A stretch of DNA of 64,000 bases from JAXGXJ01 sp040772905 (GCA_040772905.1 JAXGXJ010000005.1:62001-126000); one strand, 5' to 3'; counted from the stretch's first letter, positions 1 through 9,269 are shown. The notes: generated by a model from the sequence alone, not told the origin. Translations and numbers: made by a program.

Positions 1-1254
1 TTTGGGCAGACCATCACCGTAGCCTGGGTACACACCCTGTCTCACGATGAAGTACTGGGCGCCGTCGATGGGCGCTCTGCCGGTCAAATCGGGCACTCGG
101 AAAGTGGCCGTGCCATCCCCGCCGAACCGGGTACCCAGCAGAGCGAACAGACCGGCTTCGACGTCCACCGACAGTTCTCTGCCGTCGCAGGGGGCCAAGA
201 CGCTGGACTCTCCCAGTCTCCCGTCGGTGGTATCCCTGGCCAGGACGATCTCGCCCAGATAGAGCTCGTCGCTCAACTCGTACGCGCTGCTGATGGGAGC
301 CCCAAGGTATTTGACATCGCCGACGCTGTGTGACTCCACGGGCTGGTCCGCGTCCTGCGCCGGGAAGGTGCCGTAGAAGGCGATCTGGTAGCTCAGGCCG
401 GTGAGCGGCGTCTGGCCGGACAGATCGGGCAAGACGAAGCTGGTGGAATCACCGCCGAAGGCGGTGCCGATGAGCGCGTACAGCGTCGTGTTTGAAGCAA
501 TGGGGACGGTGACAGCGGAATCGGCCTTGACGAAACCGGCCATATCGAAATCGACCGCGCTCAGGACGACCTCGCTCACGTAGTGCTTCTCATCAGCAGA
601 AGGCTGGAACCAGTCGCGCATGGGGCTCATGAAGGCACGGAAGACGGCGGGGCCGCGCGCAGGCTCGGGCGCGGGTTCCGGCCGCGGCGCCGTCGTGGGC
701 GTCGGTGTCGGTTTCGGTACGCGGTTTTGGTCCATCCACACGAGAAGACTGTCGGCGTCGGTCAGTAAGCTCTTCTTGGCCACTACCTTGCCCTGGTAGA
801 ACATGGCCAGGATAGGCGGCCCCTCCTCTGTGTAGACATGCAGCTTGCTGATGAACTCCTTGGAGGCGAGATCGGCGGCGCAGTAGTACTTCACGTCACT
901 GCCGTCCCAGGCCATGTCGATGGTCTCCACCAGTTCAGCCAGTGACGGGCTCCTCTCGGCGGTATCGACCACCAAGACCAGCTCAAGCCGGTCGCTCTCG
1001 AGGACTGCGGCCTCGAAGTCCTGCGGAGTGACCACCTGCGAGCTTTGCAGCAGCACGCCGCCCGGCATGGGCTCCGACGCAGCCGCCGCGCTGCCTGAGA
1101 GCAGGTCAGGCTTCACGAGGAGCGTCACCCCTGCCGCGATGAACGCCGCGGCCAGCGCGCCGATGACCAGGCCCAAGAAGAAATGCCGTTTGGGGCGCAA
1201 GCCGATCGTCTGGTCTCCCGCCGGCTTCTTCTCCTGCGTCTTCGTCGGTGTCAT
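1..1254 (-). CDS. Membrane-anchored thioredoxin-like protein with two phage-tail-collar-type motifs (3' end outside window)
   Basis: The minus-strand frame is open from ATG 1254 to the window edge: 418 codons with no stop. Residues 1-22 are polar and basic, and 23-47 form one membrane helix, so the rest is probably outside the membrane. Residues ~75-175 look like a thioredoxin fold (strand LVLVVDT, a PPILAMFYQGKVV hairpin) but have no CxxC pair. A Pro/Thr/Glu-rich linker (180-202) follows. Two copies of a collar motif come next: LIGTAFGGDSTSFVLPDLSG (261-280) and LLGTRFGGDGTATFRVPDL (372-390). The GT.FGGDG....F..PDL..R.P pattern is that of phage tail collar and microcystin-dependent (Mdp) proteins. 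The architecture is visible; the function is unknown. A secreted adhesin or assembly factor is possible. The missing C-terminus may hold further collar units. Confidence 0.72.
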   Translation of the reverse strand, partial: MTPTKTQEKKPAGDQTIGLRPKRHFFLGLVIGALAAAFIAAGVTLLVKPDLLSGSAAAASEPMPGGVLLQSSQVVTPQDFEAAVLESDRLELVLVVDTAERSPSLAELVETIDMAWDGSDVKYYCAADLASKEFISKLHVYTEEGPPILAMFYQGKVVAKKSLLTDADSLLVWMDQNRVPKPTPTPTTAPRPEPAPEPARGPAVFRAFMSPMRDWFQPSADEKHYVSEVVLSAVDFDMAGFVKADSAVTVPIASNTTLYALIGTAFGGDSTSFVLPDLSGQTPLTGLSYQIAFYGTFPAQDADQPVESHSVGDVKYLGAPISSAYELSDELYLGEIVLARDTTDGRLGESSVLAPCDGRELSVDVEAGLFALLGTRFGGDGTATFRVPDLTGRAPIDGAQYFIVRQGVYPGYGDGLPK

Positions 1255-1637
1255 GTTGTTCACTCGCTTATCGGGGTTGCCATCCAGAGCGCTCGCCCAG
1301 ACGCGGCCGGAGCCGGCGCGCAGCAGAGCAGCTTAGTTGTATGTCGGCAGGGGAGGCCGTCGGCGTGAATCTTCGCCCAGGGATCCGTCGGCCGGGCAGG
1401 TGCAGCGCCCCGCCCGCGCCGCACCGCCCTCCGGAGGTGATCTCATCCGACAGCGCATGTCCGGCGAAGTGTATCCGCCTTCCGCGACACTCAATCTCCC
1501 CGCGACACCGGCCGATAAGAACCCAGAAGCCGACCATCGAGTGTGGAGGCCGAGTTGAACACCGACCGATTCGACCGCAGGGCCGAAGCTCAGATACACC
1601 ATCACCGTACCCGCGCCGCCAAGGGCCGCCCGCGTAT
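1255..1637. other. Divergent intergenic region
   Basis: 383 bp lie between the minus-strand collar-domain gene and the plus-strand PAP2 gene. Open frames here translate to Arg/Pro/Ser-rich text typical of non-coding GC-rich DNA. No convincing promoter hexamers, hairpin or short gene were found. Promoters for both neighbours are expected here. Confidence 0.4.
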
Positions 1638-2723
1638 ATGAGGTCACCCCTTGTCATTCGTCGGCGTAACGGGACTGTTCCCGAACAGTCGCGAGCGCGT
1701 TCCCTACGGGGCAACAAACTGTATCTCGTGGTCGTGGGGTATTTCGCCTTCGTTATAGCCCTGTTCATGGCCTACCAGCGGATCCCTCCGCCCGAGACCT
1801 ACGTCGTGGGCGTCCTGCTGCTGGGAGTCGTCATCGCCCCTCCCCTTCGCTTCGTGAAGGATTGGATCCCGTTCTTCGTGCTCCTGCTGAGCTATCAGTT
1901 CATGAGAGGTGCCGTCCCTCATCTCACCACGAAGGTCAACATCCACCCGCTCATAGACGCCGACAGGGTCCTGTTCGACGGTCATCTGCCGGTGATATCG
2001 CTGCAGGAATGGTTCTACACCCCGGGCGTCACGCGAGTCCTGGACGTAGTCCTCACCTTCATCTACATCATCCACTTCGGACTGCCGCTCATCTTCGCGT
2101 TCCTTCTGTGGGTCAAGAATCGAGTGGAGTTCCGCAACTTCGCGTTGACGCTTCTTGCACTCTCGTACGCTGCCTTTGTCACGTGCCTGCTGTATCCTGC
2201 CATGCCCCCGTGGATGGCTGCGGAGCAGGGCTACATCCCCCACGTCTACAGGATCGTCGACATCACCGCCGCGAACTGGTTCACCGGGAACAGCCTTCCT
2301 TCCCTGGTGTGGCTGTTCGGCCCCAACCCGGTGGCCGCTATGCCTTCTTTGCACGCTGCGTATCCGACGCTGATTCTCATCTACTCGGTCAAGACTTTTG
2401 GAAGAAGAGGCTGGTTCTTCCTTCCCTATGCGCTACTGGTGTGGTTCGGGGTCGTCTACTTGGGACATCACTATGTCATAGATGTCATAGCCGGCTTGGC
2501 CTACGCGGCGCTGGCCTTCCTGGCCGTCCGCTGGATCCTGCAGAGGAGATCGGCCGGCCGAAGGGCCAAGGTTCCGGCCGCGGATCTCCGCCGGCCCGAC
2601 CACGTGCCCGTCACCACCGCCTCCATCGGACGCGTCGGAGAGCTCGGGGGGCAGACCCGCGCGGAAAGTGGTTCGGCCGCGGCTGTTGAACTCACAGGCC
2701 TCGCGGATATCTCGGCGGGATGA
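1638..2723 (+). CDS. PAP2-superfamily integral membrane phosphatase/transferase (inositol-phosphorylceramide-synthase-like)
   Basis: A 361-residue polytopic membrane protein. The frame stays open upstream to 1248, but that part is Arg/Pro/Ser-rich with no hydrophobic pattern, so ATG 1638, just before the first membrane helices (KLYLVVVGYFAF), is preferred; no strong Shine-Dalgarno marks it. PAP2 motifs are visible near the C-terminus: AAMPSLHAAYP (C2, catalytic His) and VVYLGHHYVIDVIAG (C3, His/Asp). The spacing between them and the long hydrophobic N-terminal half match the Aur1/IPC-synthase-like branch, which acts on lipid phosphates at the membrane. The tail after ~320 is Arg/Ala-rich and probably cytoplasmic. 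The substrate cannot be told. It ends convergently with the stress-protein gene on its right. Confidence 0.8.
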   Translation: MRSPLVIRRRNGTVPEQSRARSLRGNKLYLVVVGYFAFVIALFMAYQRIPPPETYVVGVLLLGVVIAPPLRFVKDWIPFFVLLLSYQFMRGAVPHLTTKVNIHPLIDADRVLFDGHLPVISLQEWFYTPGVTRVLDVVLTFIYIIHFGLPLIFAFLLWVKNRVEFRNFALTLLALSYAAFVTCLLYPAMPPWMAAEQGYIPHVYRIVDITAANWFTGNSLPSLVWLFGPNPVAAMPSLHAAYPTLILIYSVKTFGRRGWFFLPYALLVWFGVVYLGHHYVIDVIAGLAYAALAFLAVRWILQRRSAGRRAKVPAADLRRPDHVPVTTASIGRVGELGGQTRAESGSAAAVELTGLADISAG

Positions 2724-2809
2724 GATCGCTCTCGTCCTGACGGGTGTCTCGCCCGGACCGGAGCCACAGCCGGGCGGTCAGCCGCGTGAACGCGCAGGAG
2801 CGCCTCAGG

Positions 2810-3217
2810 TCACTCGTTGGCCTTCACCGCCACCACCGGGCAGTCGGCGTCCAGAAGGATCTCCTGGGCGTTGCTGCCCAGCAGCAGCTTGCCGGTCCGT
2901 GTCCGCCTCCTGAGACCGATGACGATGAGCTCCGCGCCCTCTTTGGCGACGACATCGTTGAGGTCCTCCGCCGGGGATTTGCCCCGCATGTACTTGCGCA
3001 CCGTGTAAGGGACGCCGGCGTCGATGAGTCGCTGCTCGGCCTCTGCCAGCTCCTCGCGGGCCTGCCACACCTGGTCGGTCTCGGTCTTCGCATCGGTGCC
3101 GCCCCTGAGGGAATGGACGAGGAACAGCTCGCCGCCGTGCCGCTCGGCCTCCTGGATGGCCCACTCCAGCGCAGCCTTCCCCTCGGGTGTCCCCTTGAAT
3201 CCAACGACTATCTTCAT
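2810..3217 (-). CDS. Universal stress protein, UspA family (short form)
   Basis: A 135-residue single-domain Usp. ATG 3217 is preferred over the open extension to 3322 because the protein then begins with the family start MKIVVGFKGTPEGKAAL. The C-terminal nucleotide-binding pattern G-x2-G-x9-G-S is met in spaced form in GLRRRTRTGKLLLGSNAQEI, followed by the DADCPVVAVK strand usual in Usp proteins. Such proteins bind ATP or AMP in the cytoplasm and are linked to survival under stress. A second Usp gene lies about 1.5 kb to the right on the same strand, across an MFS gene, so the block seems devoted to envelope or ion stress. It converges with the PAP2 gene. Confidence 0.88.
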   Translation of the reverse strand: MKIVVGFKGTPEGKAALEWAIQEAERHGGELFLVHSLRGGTDAKTETDQVWQAREELAEAEQRLIDAGVPYTVRKYMRGKSPAEDLNDVVAKEGAELIVIGLRRRTRTGKLLLGSNAQEILLDADCPVVAVKANE

Positions 3218-3380
3218 GTCAGCCCCCCAGTCTCGTGCGCTCGCATGCCCGCCACTCTCTTCCCACATCCACCTTGATGGATGAAGTCCTACTTCCCACT
3301 TTAGCGTCTCCGCAGTGCACACGGGTCCGGCGACCGGGTAGGCTCCGCCGTACCCGGTCGCCCATGGCCTGACCGCGCGC

Positions 3381-4691
3381 TCACATGGCGGCCCGACTCC
3401 GCCGTGGTTCCGGCACCAGTGCCAGCATCAACACCCCGGCAAGCACGGCGGCGGCGGCCCCCACCCAGAACGGGGCCGCCGCGGAGACGTGGTCGTAGAG
3501 CAGACCGGCCAGGATGCTCGCCGGCAACGCCGCCAAGCCCACCATCATGTGGTAGGCGCCGAACGCCGTCCCGTGTCGCTCGTCCGGCGAGAACTCCGCC
3601 AACAAGGCCCGGCCGTTGCCATCGGCGATCGCCATGTAGACGCCGTAGACCGCAAAAACGCCCCAGGCCGCGGCTTGCGACCGTGCCATCGCCATCCAGG
3701 CGTAGGCAATGGCGAAGACCGCGAACCCGATGAGCGCCACTCTACGCCTGCCAATGCGGTCGGCGAGCAGACCGGCAGGGATCGACAGACCTGAGTAGAT
3801 CAGATTGAACACCAGGTACAACACGGGGATCATCACCGTCGCCACCTGGAGATCCTGCGCTCTAAGTATGAGAAAGGCATCGGAGGAGTTGCCCAACGCG
3901 AAGACCCCTGTCACGAGCAGATAGGCGAGAAGGGCGCGAGGCAAGCGCTGGATCCCTCGTAGGCGCTCCCCGAGGCCGAGCCGGCTTGATGGATGTTCGC
4001 ACCCCCCGGCCTCCCCGGTTTCGATGCGCGAAGCGAGGTCGGCTGCTTCACATGGCGGGCTCTCCGTCCGGCGGCGCCGGTCACGGATGAAGAAGGCGAT
4101 CACCAACACGCACAGGATCCCGGGTGCGAGAGAGATCCAGAACACCGTGCGGTAGCCCCCGGGCTGGAGGCTCAGGACCAGGAAGGCGACCGCCGGCCCT
4201 ATCACAGCCCCGGATTGATCCATGGCCCGGTGGTACCCGAAGGACCGACCCAGTTCTTGCTTTTCGCAGGAATCGGCCACGATGGCATCCCGCGGAGCGG
4301 TGCGGAGTCCCTTGCCGAAACGGTCGACAAACCGGGAACCGAGCACCATCCCCCAGTTCCCGGCCAGAGCGAGCAGGGGACGGCTGAGGGTGGAGATGCC
4401 ATACCCAAAGAGCATCAGAGGCTTGCGCCTTCCCAGTCTGTCGCTGAGCCACCCGGCGAACATCTTAAGCAGACTGGCGGTAGTCTCGGCGATGCCCTCG
4501 ATCACCCCGATGAGCGACTTGTTGATCCCCAACACCGACGACAAGAAGATCGGGACAAGCGAGTAGACCATCTCGGAGCTGACATCCATGAAGAACGACG
4601 AGACGCCGGCGAAGAACACGTTGCGGTCCAGACCCCATATCTTCTTCGGGGCGGCAGGCTCCTGCACCGTGCCGCCGTCCAGCATGTTCAT
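3381..4691 (-). CDS. Major facilitator superfamily transporter
   Basis: A 436-residue MFS carrier with about twelve hydrophobic helices in two halves. Between helices 2 and 3 of the N-terminal half is the conserved cytoplasmic loop GWLSDRLGRRKPLMLFGYG (MFS signature G-x3-D-R-x-G-R-R/K), repeated in the C-terminal half as GLLADRIGRRRVALIGF. A charged central loop around residues 205-245 separates the halves. The sequence RFGKGLRTAPRDAIVADSC after helix 4 resembles MFS proteins annotated as drug or heavy-metal efflux carriers, but the substrate cannot be assigned. It sits between two universal-stress genes on the same strand with gaps of 27 bp upstream and 163 bp downstream, so co-transcription with the upstream Usp is plausible. 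Start ATG 4691 (ATG at codon 3 is an alternative). Confidence 0.85.
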   Translation of the reverse strand: MNMLDGGTVQEPAAPKKIWGLDRNVFFAGVSSFFMDVSSEMVYSLVPIFLSSVLGINKSLIGVIEGIAETTASLLKMFAGWLSDRLGRRKPLMLFGYGISTLSRPLLALAGNWGMVLGSRFVDRFGKGLRTAPRDAIVADSCEKQELGRSFGYHRAMDQSGAVIGPAVAFLVLSLQPGGYRTVFWISLAPGILCVLVIAFFIRDRRRRTESPPCEAADLASRIETGEAGGCEHPSSRLGLGERLRGIQRLPRALLAYLLVTGVFALGNSSDAFLILRAQDLQVATVMIPVLYLVFNLIYSGLSIPAGLLADRIGRRRVALIGFAVFAIAYAWMAMARSQAAAWGVFAVYGVYMAIADGNGRALLAEFSPDERHGTAFGAYHMMVGLAALPASILAGLLYDHVSAAAPFWVGAAAAVLAGVLMLALVPEPRRSRAAM

Positions 4692-4718
4692 CTGCGGGAC
4701 CCGACGAGACGTGAGTGC

Positions 4719-5141
4719 CTACTTCACGACCAGCACCGAGCACGGGGCCAACCGGGTGAGATTGGCGGCCGACCCGCCCATGATCCGCCCGAGTACCCGC
4801 GAGTGACCCATGAAGCCGATTATGAGGAGATCTATGGCGTGGGACTCGATGTACTTCACGGTGGTCTCGACCTCATGGCCCGGAGTGATGAGTGAGTAGA
4901 GATGCACCCCTTGGTGGGCGGCCTGTTCTTCCGCCTCCTGTACGAGCCTTCCGAAGTAGCTGTCCTCTTCACCCTTCTCCTCGAGCACTTCGCCCACCGT
5001 CGCCGCGTAGTGAGGGAGATGCTCCTCCACGCAGATCATGTGCAATTCGGCGTCGAAGCACTGCGCCAACCCGATGCCTTTGGCCAGGGCTTTCTGCGCA
5101 TGCTCGGAACCATCGTTGGCCACCAAGATCTTCTTGTACAC
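4719..5141 (-). CDS. Universal stress protein, UspA family
   Basis: A 140-residue Usp. GTG 5141 is chosen because AGGAGG sits seven bases upstream and the protein then starts VYKKILVANDGSEHAQKAL, the usual Usp N-terminus (Asp, Gly, Ser contacting ATP). The open extension to 5189 would overlap the antiporter gene. The C-terminal ATP-binding motif is present: GFMGHSRVLGRIMGGSAANL, then APCSVLVVK. It is 10 bp downstream of the antiporter stop on the same strand. Usp domains are often fused to or placed beside CPA-type antiporters, so a regulatory partnership with that transporter is a reasonable inference. Confidence 0.9.
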   Translation of the reverse strand: MYKKILVANDGSEHAQKALAKGIGLAQCFDAELHMICVEEHLPHYAATVGEVLEEKGEEDSYFGRLVQEAEEQAAHQGVHLYSLITPGHEVETTVKYIESHAIDLLIIGFMGHSRVLGRIMGGSAANLTRLAPCSVLVVK

Positions 5142-5151
5142 GATCGACCTC

Positions 5152-6381
5152 CTAGCTCGCTTCACCTGGCTCGGGCTCCGGCGCACCACCGACCTGTGGC
5201 GGCGCTGTCTCGCCCGTGGTCGGGCTGGGTTCGACGTCCATCCCAGCCGGTGCAGGCTGGAAGAACCGCTGCGCGATGACGGTGGGGATAACTGCGGTGA
5301 TGATGACCACGGTCACGAGGACGGTGAACTGGGTCTGGTCGATATGACCCGCCTGCAGTCCGTAGAGCGAGGCGATGGTGCCGAAGGTGAGTCCGGTACT
5401 CATGAGAAGAGAGGTGTAGGTAGCCTCTTTGGGAAGGTACTTGCGGGCGAATCCGTAGACGCCCACGAACTTCCCGGCCATCTTGACGGCGAACAGGATC
5501 CCCACGAGCCCGATGCTGGTCGCCAGCGCCCCGACCGAGACGTTCATCCCTCCCTTCAGGAAGAAGAAGGGAGTGACGATGCCGAAGGCGATCACCCTCA
5601 GCTTCCGCTGCAGGTCTCGCTGGCCGGCGAAACTCCTGGAGAGCACCGCGCCGAGCACAAAGACCGGCAGCACGGCGTGGCTGTTACCCAGTTGGCCGAG
5701 CAGCATGATGCCGAACAAGACTGCGAATATCATCTTGATGTCCGGCTCTATGACCCTGTCCCCATAATGCCTGAAGAACCACGGGAACACCCGCGGCGCG
5801 AACACGATGACGACGATGGAGATGAGGTAGAACCCGAGCGTCCACCAGTTCACTTCGGCAAAGAGCGCGCTCAGCACGATGACCGTGCCCAGGTCGGTGA
5901 TGAAGCAGGCCGCCATGATGACCTTCCCGGTCTCGGTGGAGGTCAGGCCGGTCTCGACGAGGACAGCGTACACCACGGCGAGCGAAGTGGTCGAAAGGGC
6001 TGTTCCGGCGATCTCCGAAGCGGCAAGACTCCAACCGGCCACGAAGTAGCAGTAGGCGAAAGCCGCCAGGAAGGGCACGAGGAACGAGAACCCGCCGATG
6101 AGCAGGCTGGGCCTGAGCTTGTCGCGCAGCAGGCTTACGTCCACCTCCACACCGGCGAGGAAGGTCAGGAGCACGCCGCCGAAGCCGGCGAGGAAGTCGA
6201 TCCACGCCGTCGACTGCATGTGAAGGACGTTACCCCCGAACACACCGAGTGCGATCTCCACGATGGCCACGGACAATCCGAAGCGGATGGAGATGAGACT
6301 CGCCAGGAGGACCAACGCAGCCATGGCGAAGGGCACGTAGACCTCATCCACGGTCGAGGCCCCCGCCGTCCCCGCCCTCAC
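5152..6381 (-). CDS. Cation/proton antiporter, CPA2 (Kef/Nha-like) family
   Basis: A 409-residue Na+/H+-exchanger-type membrane protein with about twelve helices. Hallmarks include GGVLLTFLAGVEVDVSLLR (conserved discontinuous-helix region), ALSTTSLAVVYAVLVETG and ACFITDLGTVIVLSAL, which carries the Thr-Asp pair expected for ion binding, and PFFFLKGGMNVSVGAL in the second half. The tail is short, with no TrkA_N domain, so it resembles GerN/NapA-like exchangers rather than full Kef channels. GTG 6381 overlaps the upstream GTPase gene by 38 bp; GTG 6351 would cut this to 8 bp and loses no helix. The close packing with the GTPase and Usp genes suggests one transcript concerned with ion or envelope stress. 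Confidence 0.85.
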   Translation of the reverse strand: MRAGTAGASTVDEVYVPFAMAALVLLASLISIRFGLSVAIVEIALGVFGGNVLHMQSTAWIDFLAGFGGVLLTFLAGVEVDVSLLRDKLRPSLLIGGFSFLVPFLAAFAYCYFVAGWSLAASEIAGTALSTTSLAVVYAVLVETGLTSTETGKVIMAACFITDLGTVIVLSALFAEVNWWTLGFYLISIVVIVFAPRVFPWFFRHYGDRVIEPDIKMIFAVLFGIMLLGQLGNSHAVLPVFVLGAVLSRSFAGQRDLQRKLRVIAFGIVTPFFFLKGGMNVSVGALATSIGLVGILFAVKMAGKFVGVYGFARKYLPKEATYTSLLMSTGLTFGTIASLYGLQAGHIDQTQFTVLVTVVIITAVIPTVIAQRFFQPAPAGMDVEPSPTTGETAPPQVGGAPEPEPGEAS

Positions 6382-8086
6382 CGCCGTCCGTGACCATGGC
6401 CGCGGCGCGCTCCGACCCTGGCTTCCGGGAGCCGAGACTTATCTCGTCCAACCTGGCCATGGCCGCCTTGACCCGCTCTCTCTTGTCTTCGCTCGATGTG
6501 GCCAGCTCGATCACCGTGGCCGCTTCTCGGTCCATGAACTCCTGAGCTTGCCTGCTCATGCTCTCGATCGATGCCTTCGCGGCCTCGTTCCACTGGCCTC
6601 CAAGGCGGGTGAGGTTCTTCTCCACCTCCCAAGGCAGTTGCGAGCGCAGCCGTCGATAGATGAGAGGACGGAAGACCAGCATGGGCACCAGGAACCACAC
6701 CATGTCCAGGGGGATGTCGAAGGTCTTGTCCACCCGGATGTCGGGGAAGCAGGGCGGTTCCACCTCCGCCTGGAAGGTGGCTCCCGAGAAGTGCAGGCCG
6801 AGAGCCGTCTCGACGGCCAGGCCCAGGCGGTCCTGAAAACCCCGGACCGCCCTTTTGAAGTGGCCCTCGGCCTCAGCAAGGATCGGAGCCAGGAACTTCT
6901 CGCCGCGGGGTAACACCTCTCCCATCTCCCGTCGCAGCGCCGCATCCGCCCACTGTTGGAAGGCCTCCGAGGTCTTGCCCAGATGCCCCCGCCAGGTGCG
7001 GGATGCACCGTCGAAATCGGCCAGGATGGAGGCTTCGGCGTCGGGGAGCAAGCGGAAGTAGGCTTCCGCGAGGGTGTCATGCGCCCGCTTCTCCAAGTCC
7101 CGGGCGAGTACGCGGATGGCCCGATGCACCTGGTCGAGGTTGCCTTGCTCACGGCGCGTGAGTTCGAGCAGATCGGCCCGCGCGCTCTCACCCACCTCCG
7201 CCGCTGCCTCAGCAAGGGCCAGGTAGTCCCGGCACTCGCGCACGAGCGTACGAAGCTTGTATTCCAGTATCTCTTCCAGACGTTCTTCGTGGTGGCTGAC
7301 GACACGATCGACCAGGTAGTCGTGGAACCGGCTCCGCAGATGCTCGAAGCCGGGCTTGTTCGAATAGGGGAAGATAGGGATGTCTCGGTCCAGCCGCCTG
7401 CGGATCTCGCCGCGCATGAAGCCCTCCACAGCCCGCGCCTGCTCGTCGTTCACCTGGTCGACCTTGGTGAGCAGGATGGCGATCTCCGGAGTGAAGCGCA
7501 TGACGTCGCGCAGGAGACGCAGATCGCTCTCCGCGAGCGGCGGGTCTACAGTGAGGGCCACCACCGCCGCCCCGATGTCCGGGAGCCACTCGAGGCAGGT
7601 CTTGGTAGTCTCGGCGAAGATGCTTCCCAGCCCAGGCGTGTCCACGAATCGGACGGTGCGGAAGGACGCGAGCGCCGCCAGTTCGATATCGAGCACACCC
7701 ACCTGCTTGACGTTCTCCGGGTTGTTCGACTCCGTCGCGTACTCAGGCAGCTCGTCGAAGCCGACCTCCTGCGACCGGCCGTCGACATATCGGACCGCCA
7801 CCCGATCGACCGGCCCATAGGACACCTGGGTGATGACCGACGTGGCCGGAAGGACGTCTACCGGCAGTATCTCCTGCCCAAATATCTGGTTGAGGAAGGA
7901 ACTCTTACCCGCCTTGAAGCGCCCGACCACGGCCACGTTGACGGCGGGCCGCTCGGTAGGCATAGACCGGGACAGGGCCGAGATCTGAGGAAGAAGGGAA
8001 TCGAGGTGGAACTCGGCCTGGATGTCCTTGACCGTCGCGAGCCCGGTCTCCAGGGGTCTCACTGCTGTTGGTCCGCTTGATCGCAT
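6344..8086 (-). CDS. Dynamin-like GTPase (bacterial dynamin family)
   Basis: About 580 residues. ATG 8086 is preferred over the open extension to 8149 because GGAGGAGAGG lies just before it. The GTPase core follows soon after: P-loop GRFKAGKSS, switch I PATSVIT, G3 DTPGLGS and G4 LTKVDQ (N/TKxD form). After the G domain is a long predicted helical region (residues ~270-430) rich in Glu, Arg and Ala, then a hydrophobic stretch MVWFLVPMLVFRPLIYRRL that could be the membrane paddle. This order (G domain, helical bundle, lipid-inserting segment) is that of bacterial dynamin-like proteins, which remodel or repair membranes under stress. It overlaps the antiporter gene downstream and is probably first in that operon. 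Confidence 0.85.
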   Translation of the reverse strand: MRSSGPTAVRPLETGLATVKDIQAEFHLDSLLPQISALSRSMPTERPAVNVAVVGRFKAGKSSFLNQIFGQEILPVDVLPATSVITQVSYGPVDRVAVRYVDGRSQEVGFDELPEYATESNNPENVKQVGVLDIELAALASFRTVRFVDTPGLGSIFAETTKTCLEWLPDIGAAVVALTVDPPLAESDLRLLRDVMRFTPEIAILLTKVDQVNDEQARAVEGFMRGEIRRRLDRDIPIFPYSNKPGFEHLRSRFHDYLVDRVVSHHEERLEEILEYKLRTLVRECRDYLALAEAAAEVGESARADLLELTRREQGNLDQVHRAIRVLARDLEKRAHDTLAEAYFRLLPDAEASILADFDGASRTWRGHLGKTSEAFQQWADAALRREMGEVLPRGEKFLAPILAEAEGHFKRAVRGFQDRLGLAVETALGLHFSGATFQAEVEPPCFPDIRVDKTFDIPLDMVWFLVPMLVFRPLIYRRLRSQLPWEVEKNLTRLGGQWNEAAKASIESMSRQAQEFMDREAATVIELATSSEDKRERVKAAMARLDEISLGSRKPGSERAAAMVTDGGEGGDGGGLDRG

Positions 8087-8438
8087 ACCTCTCCTCCAGT
8101 CGCGCTGGTGCGCGCTTCGACTATCGGTGGTAGGCGTCATTAGCGGCATCGACCGCGGTCACGGCGGACTCCATCGCCGTCTTGGAGTATAGCAAGCGAC
8201 GTGCAGCGATTCTTCGGCCGGTTCGAGGATCGGCTCATCACGCGGCGACTCTCCGGCACCCTGCCCTATCAGATAATGACCGGCGTCGATATGACCTGGG
8301 TGGGCGAGACCGCCGCGGCCGTCACCACCGTCACCGCGGTCAAGGGCTATCGCTCGGCTGCCTGGCCCAGATGGCCGAGACCGGGGCGCCGCTCGACCAG
8401 CCCGGCCCCGGAAGACGTGGCCTCAGAACCTCGCCTCG
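8087..8438. other. Gene-free spacer with promoter region of the GTPase operon
   Basis: 352 bp lie upstream of the dynamin-like gene and downstream of the methyltransferase stop. A plus-strand frame at 8201-8452 has no family resemblance, and its end overlaps the methyltransferase stop. No clear hairpin was recognised. The promoter of the minus-strand GTPase/antiporter/Usp group should lie here. Confidence 0.35.
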
Positions 8439-9185
8439 TCACCGCGCCATGAGCGCGAACACGCCCCAGCCCAGGTACTCACGCGTGTAGGCGGCGTACT
8501 GCTCGGGTCCCGAGGCCAGTCTTTCTCGGACTTCTTGCGCCAACTCATCACCGGGGTTGGCGTCGAGCCAACGGCGCATGGTGAGCCACTGAGCCGCCTC
8601 GTATCGGTCCCAGCTATCCTGGTCGGCCAAGACCATCTCCACGACGTCGTAGCTCAAGCGGCCGAAGGACGCAAGAAGCTTTGGAAGCAGGAGAAAGTCG
8701 GAGATCGAGTCGGCAAGGCACCCCCTGGCGACCTCTTCCGTCGGCGGCAACTGCCTCCAGTAGGGCTCGCCGATGAGGATGATCCCTCCGGGGACGAGGC
8801 TCTTAGCCAGAAGCTCGATAGTGCCGGCGACTCCCCCACCGATCCACGTGGCCCCGACACAGGCGGCCACATCGACCTTCTCGTCAGAGACGTAGCCCAC
8901 AGCATCGCCATGGATGAACGTGACCTGATCCGCGACCCCGAGTTCTTGAGCGCGACGGTTGGCGTGCTCGGTGAACAACTCGCTCATATCGACGCCGGTG
9001 CCGACGATCCCATGATCGCGTGCCCAGGTGCACAGCATCTCCCCCGAACCGCTGCCGAGGTCGAGCACTCTGGTGCCCGCTTCCAGACGCAGGGCAGCAC
9101 CCAGAGTGGCGAGCTTGTCGGGTGTGAACGGGTTGTGGATGCGATGAGCGCTTTCGGTGATATTGAAGATGCGCGGGATGTCCAA
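8439..9185 (-). CDS. SAM-dependent methyltransferase (class I)
   Basis: A 248-residue class I methyltransferase. Motif I VLDLGSGSGEMLCTWA, the acidic end of strand 2 (GTGVDMSELF), the residue block FIHGDAVGYV (motif II) and LVPGGIILIGEPYWRQ (post-IV) are all in place. The start is TTG 9185 with AGGAGA nine bases upstream. The N-terminal helix MDIPRIFNITESAHRIHNPF is typical of the UbiE/SAM_MT-11-25 type annotated as class I SAM-dependent methyltransferase in anaerobes. The substrate is unknown. It is transcribed away from the MoaE-like gene; the 246-bp gap between them holds an inverted repeat at 9270-9291. Confidence 0.82.
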   Translation of the reverse strand: MDIPRIFNITESAHRIHNPFTPDKLATLGAALRLEAGTRVLDLGSGSGEMLCTWARDHGIVGTGVDMSELFTEHANRRAQELGVADQVTFIHGDAVGYVSDEKVDVAACVGATWIGGGVAGTIELLAKSLVPGGIILIGEPYWRQLPPTEEVARGCLADSISDFLLLPKLLASFGRLSYDVVEMVLADQDSWDRYEAAQWLTMRRWLDANPGDELAQEVRERLASGPEQYAAYTREYLGWGVFALMAR

Positions 9186-9269
9186 TGTAGAGAATCTCCT
9201 TGTGCGTGTGCATCGACACAGATGGGCGATCAGGCGATCGCTGCCGAGGACCTCATCTCCTCAGCCGCT

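Noticed and set aside
5038..6393. Long plus-strand open frame (451 codons) opposite the antiporter gene
   Set aside because: Asp/Glu/His/Arg-rich text with no hydrophobic core; it is the antisense of a clear membrane protein in GC-rich DNA.
8201..8452. Possible small plus-strand gene between the GTPase and methyltransferase genes
   Set aside because: Its tail is Pro/Arg-rich, it overlaps the methyltransferase stop, and no family is recognised.
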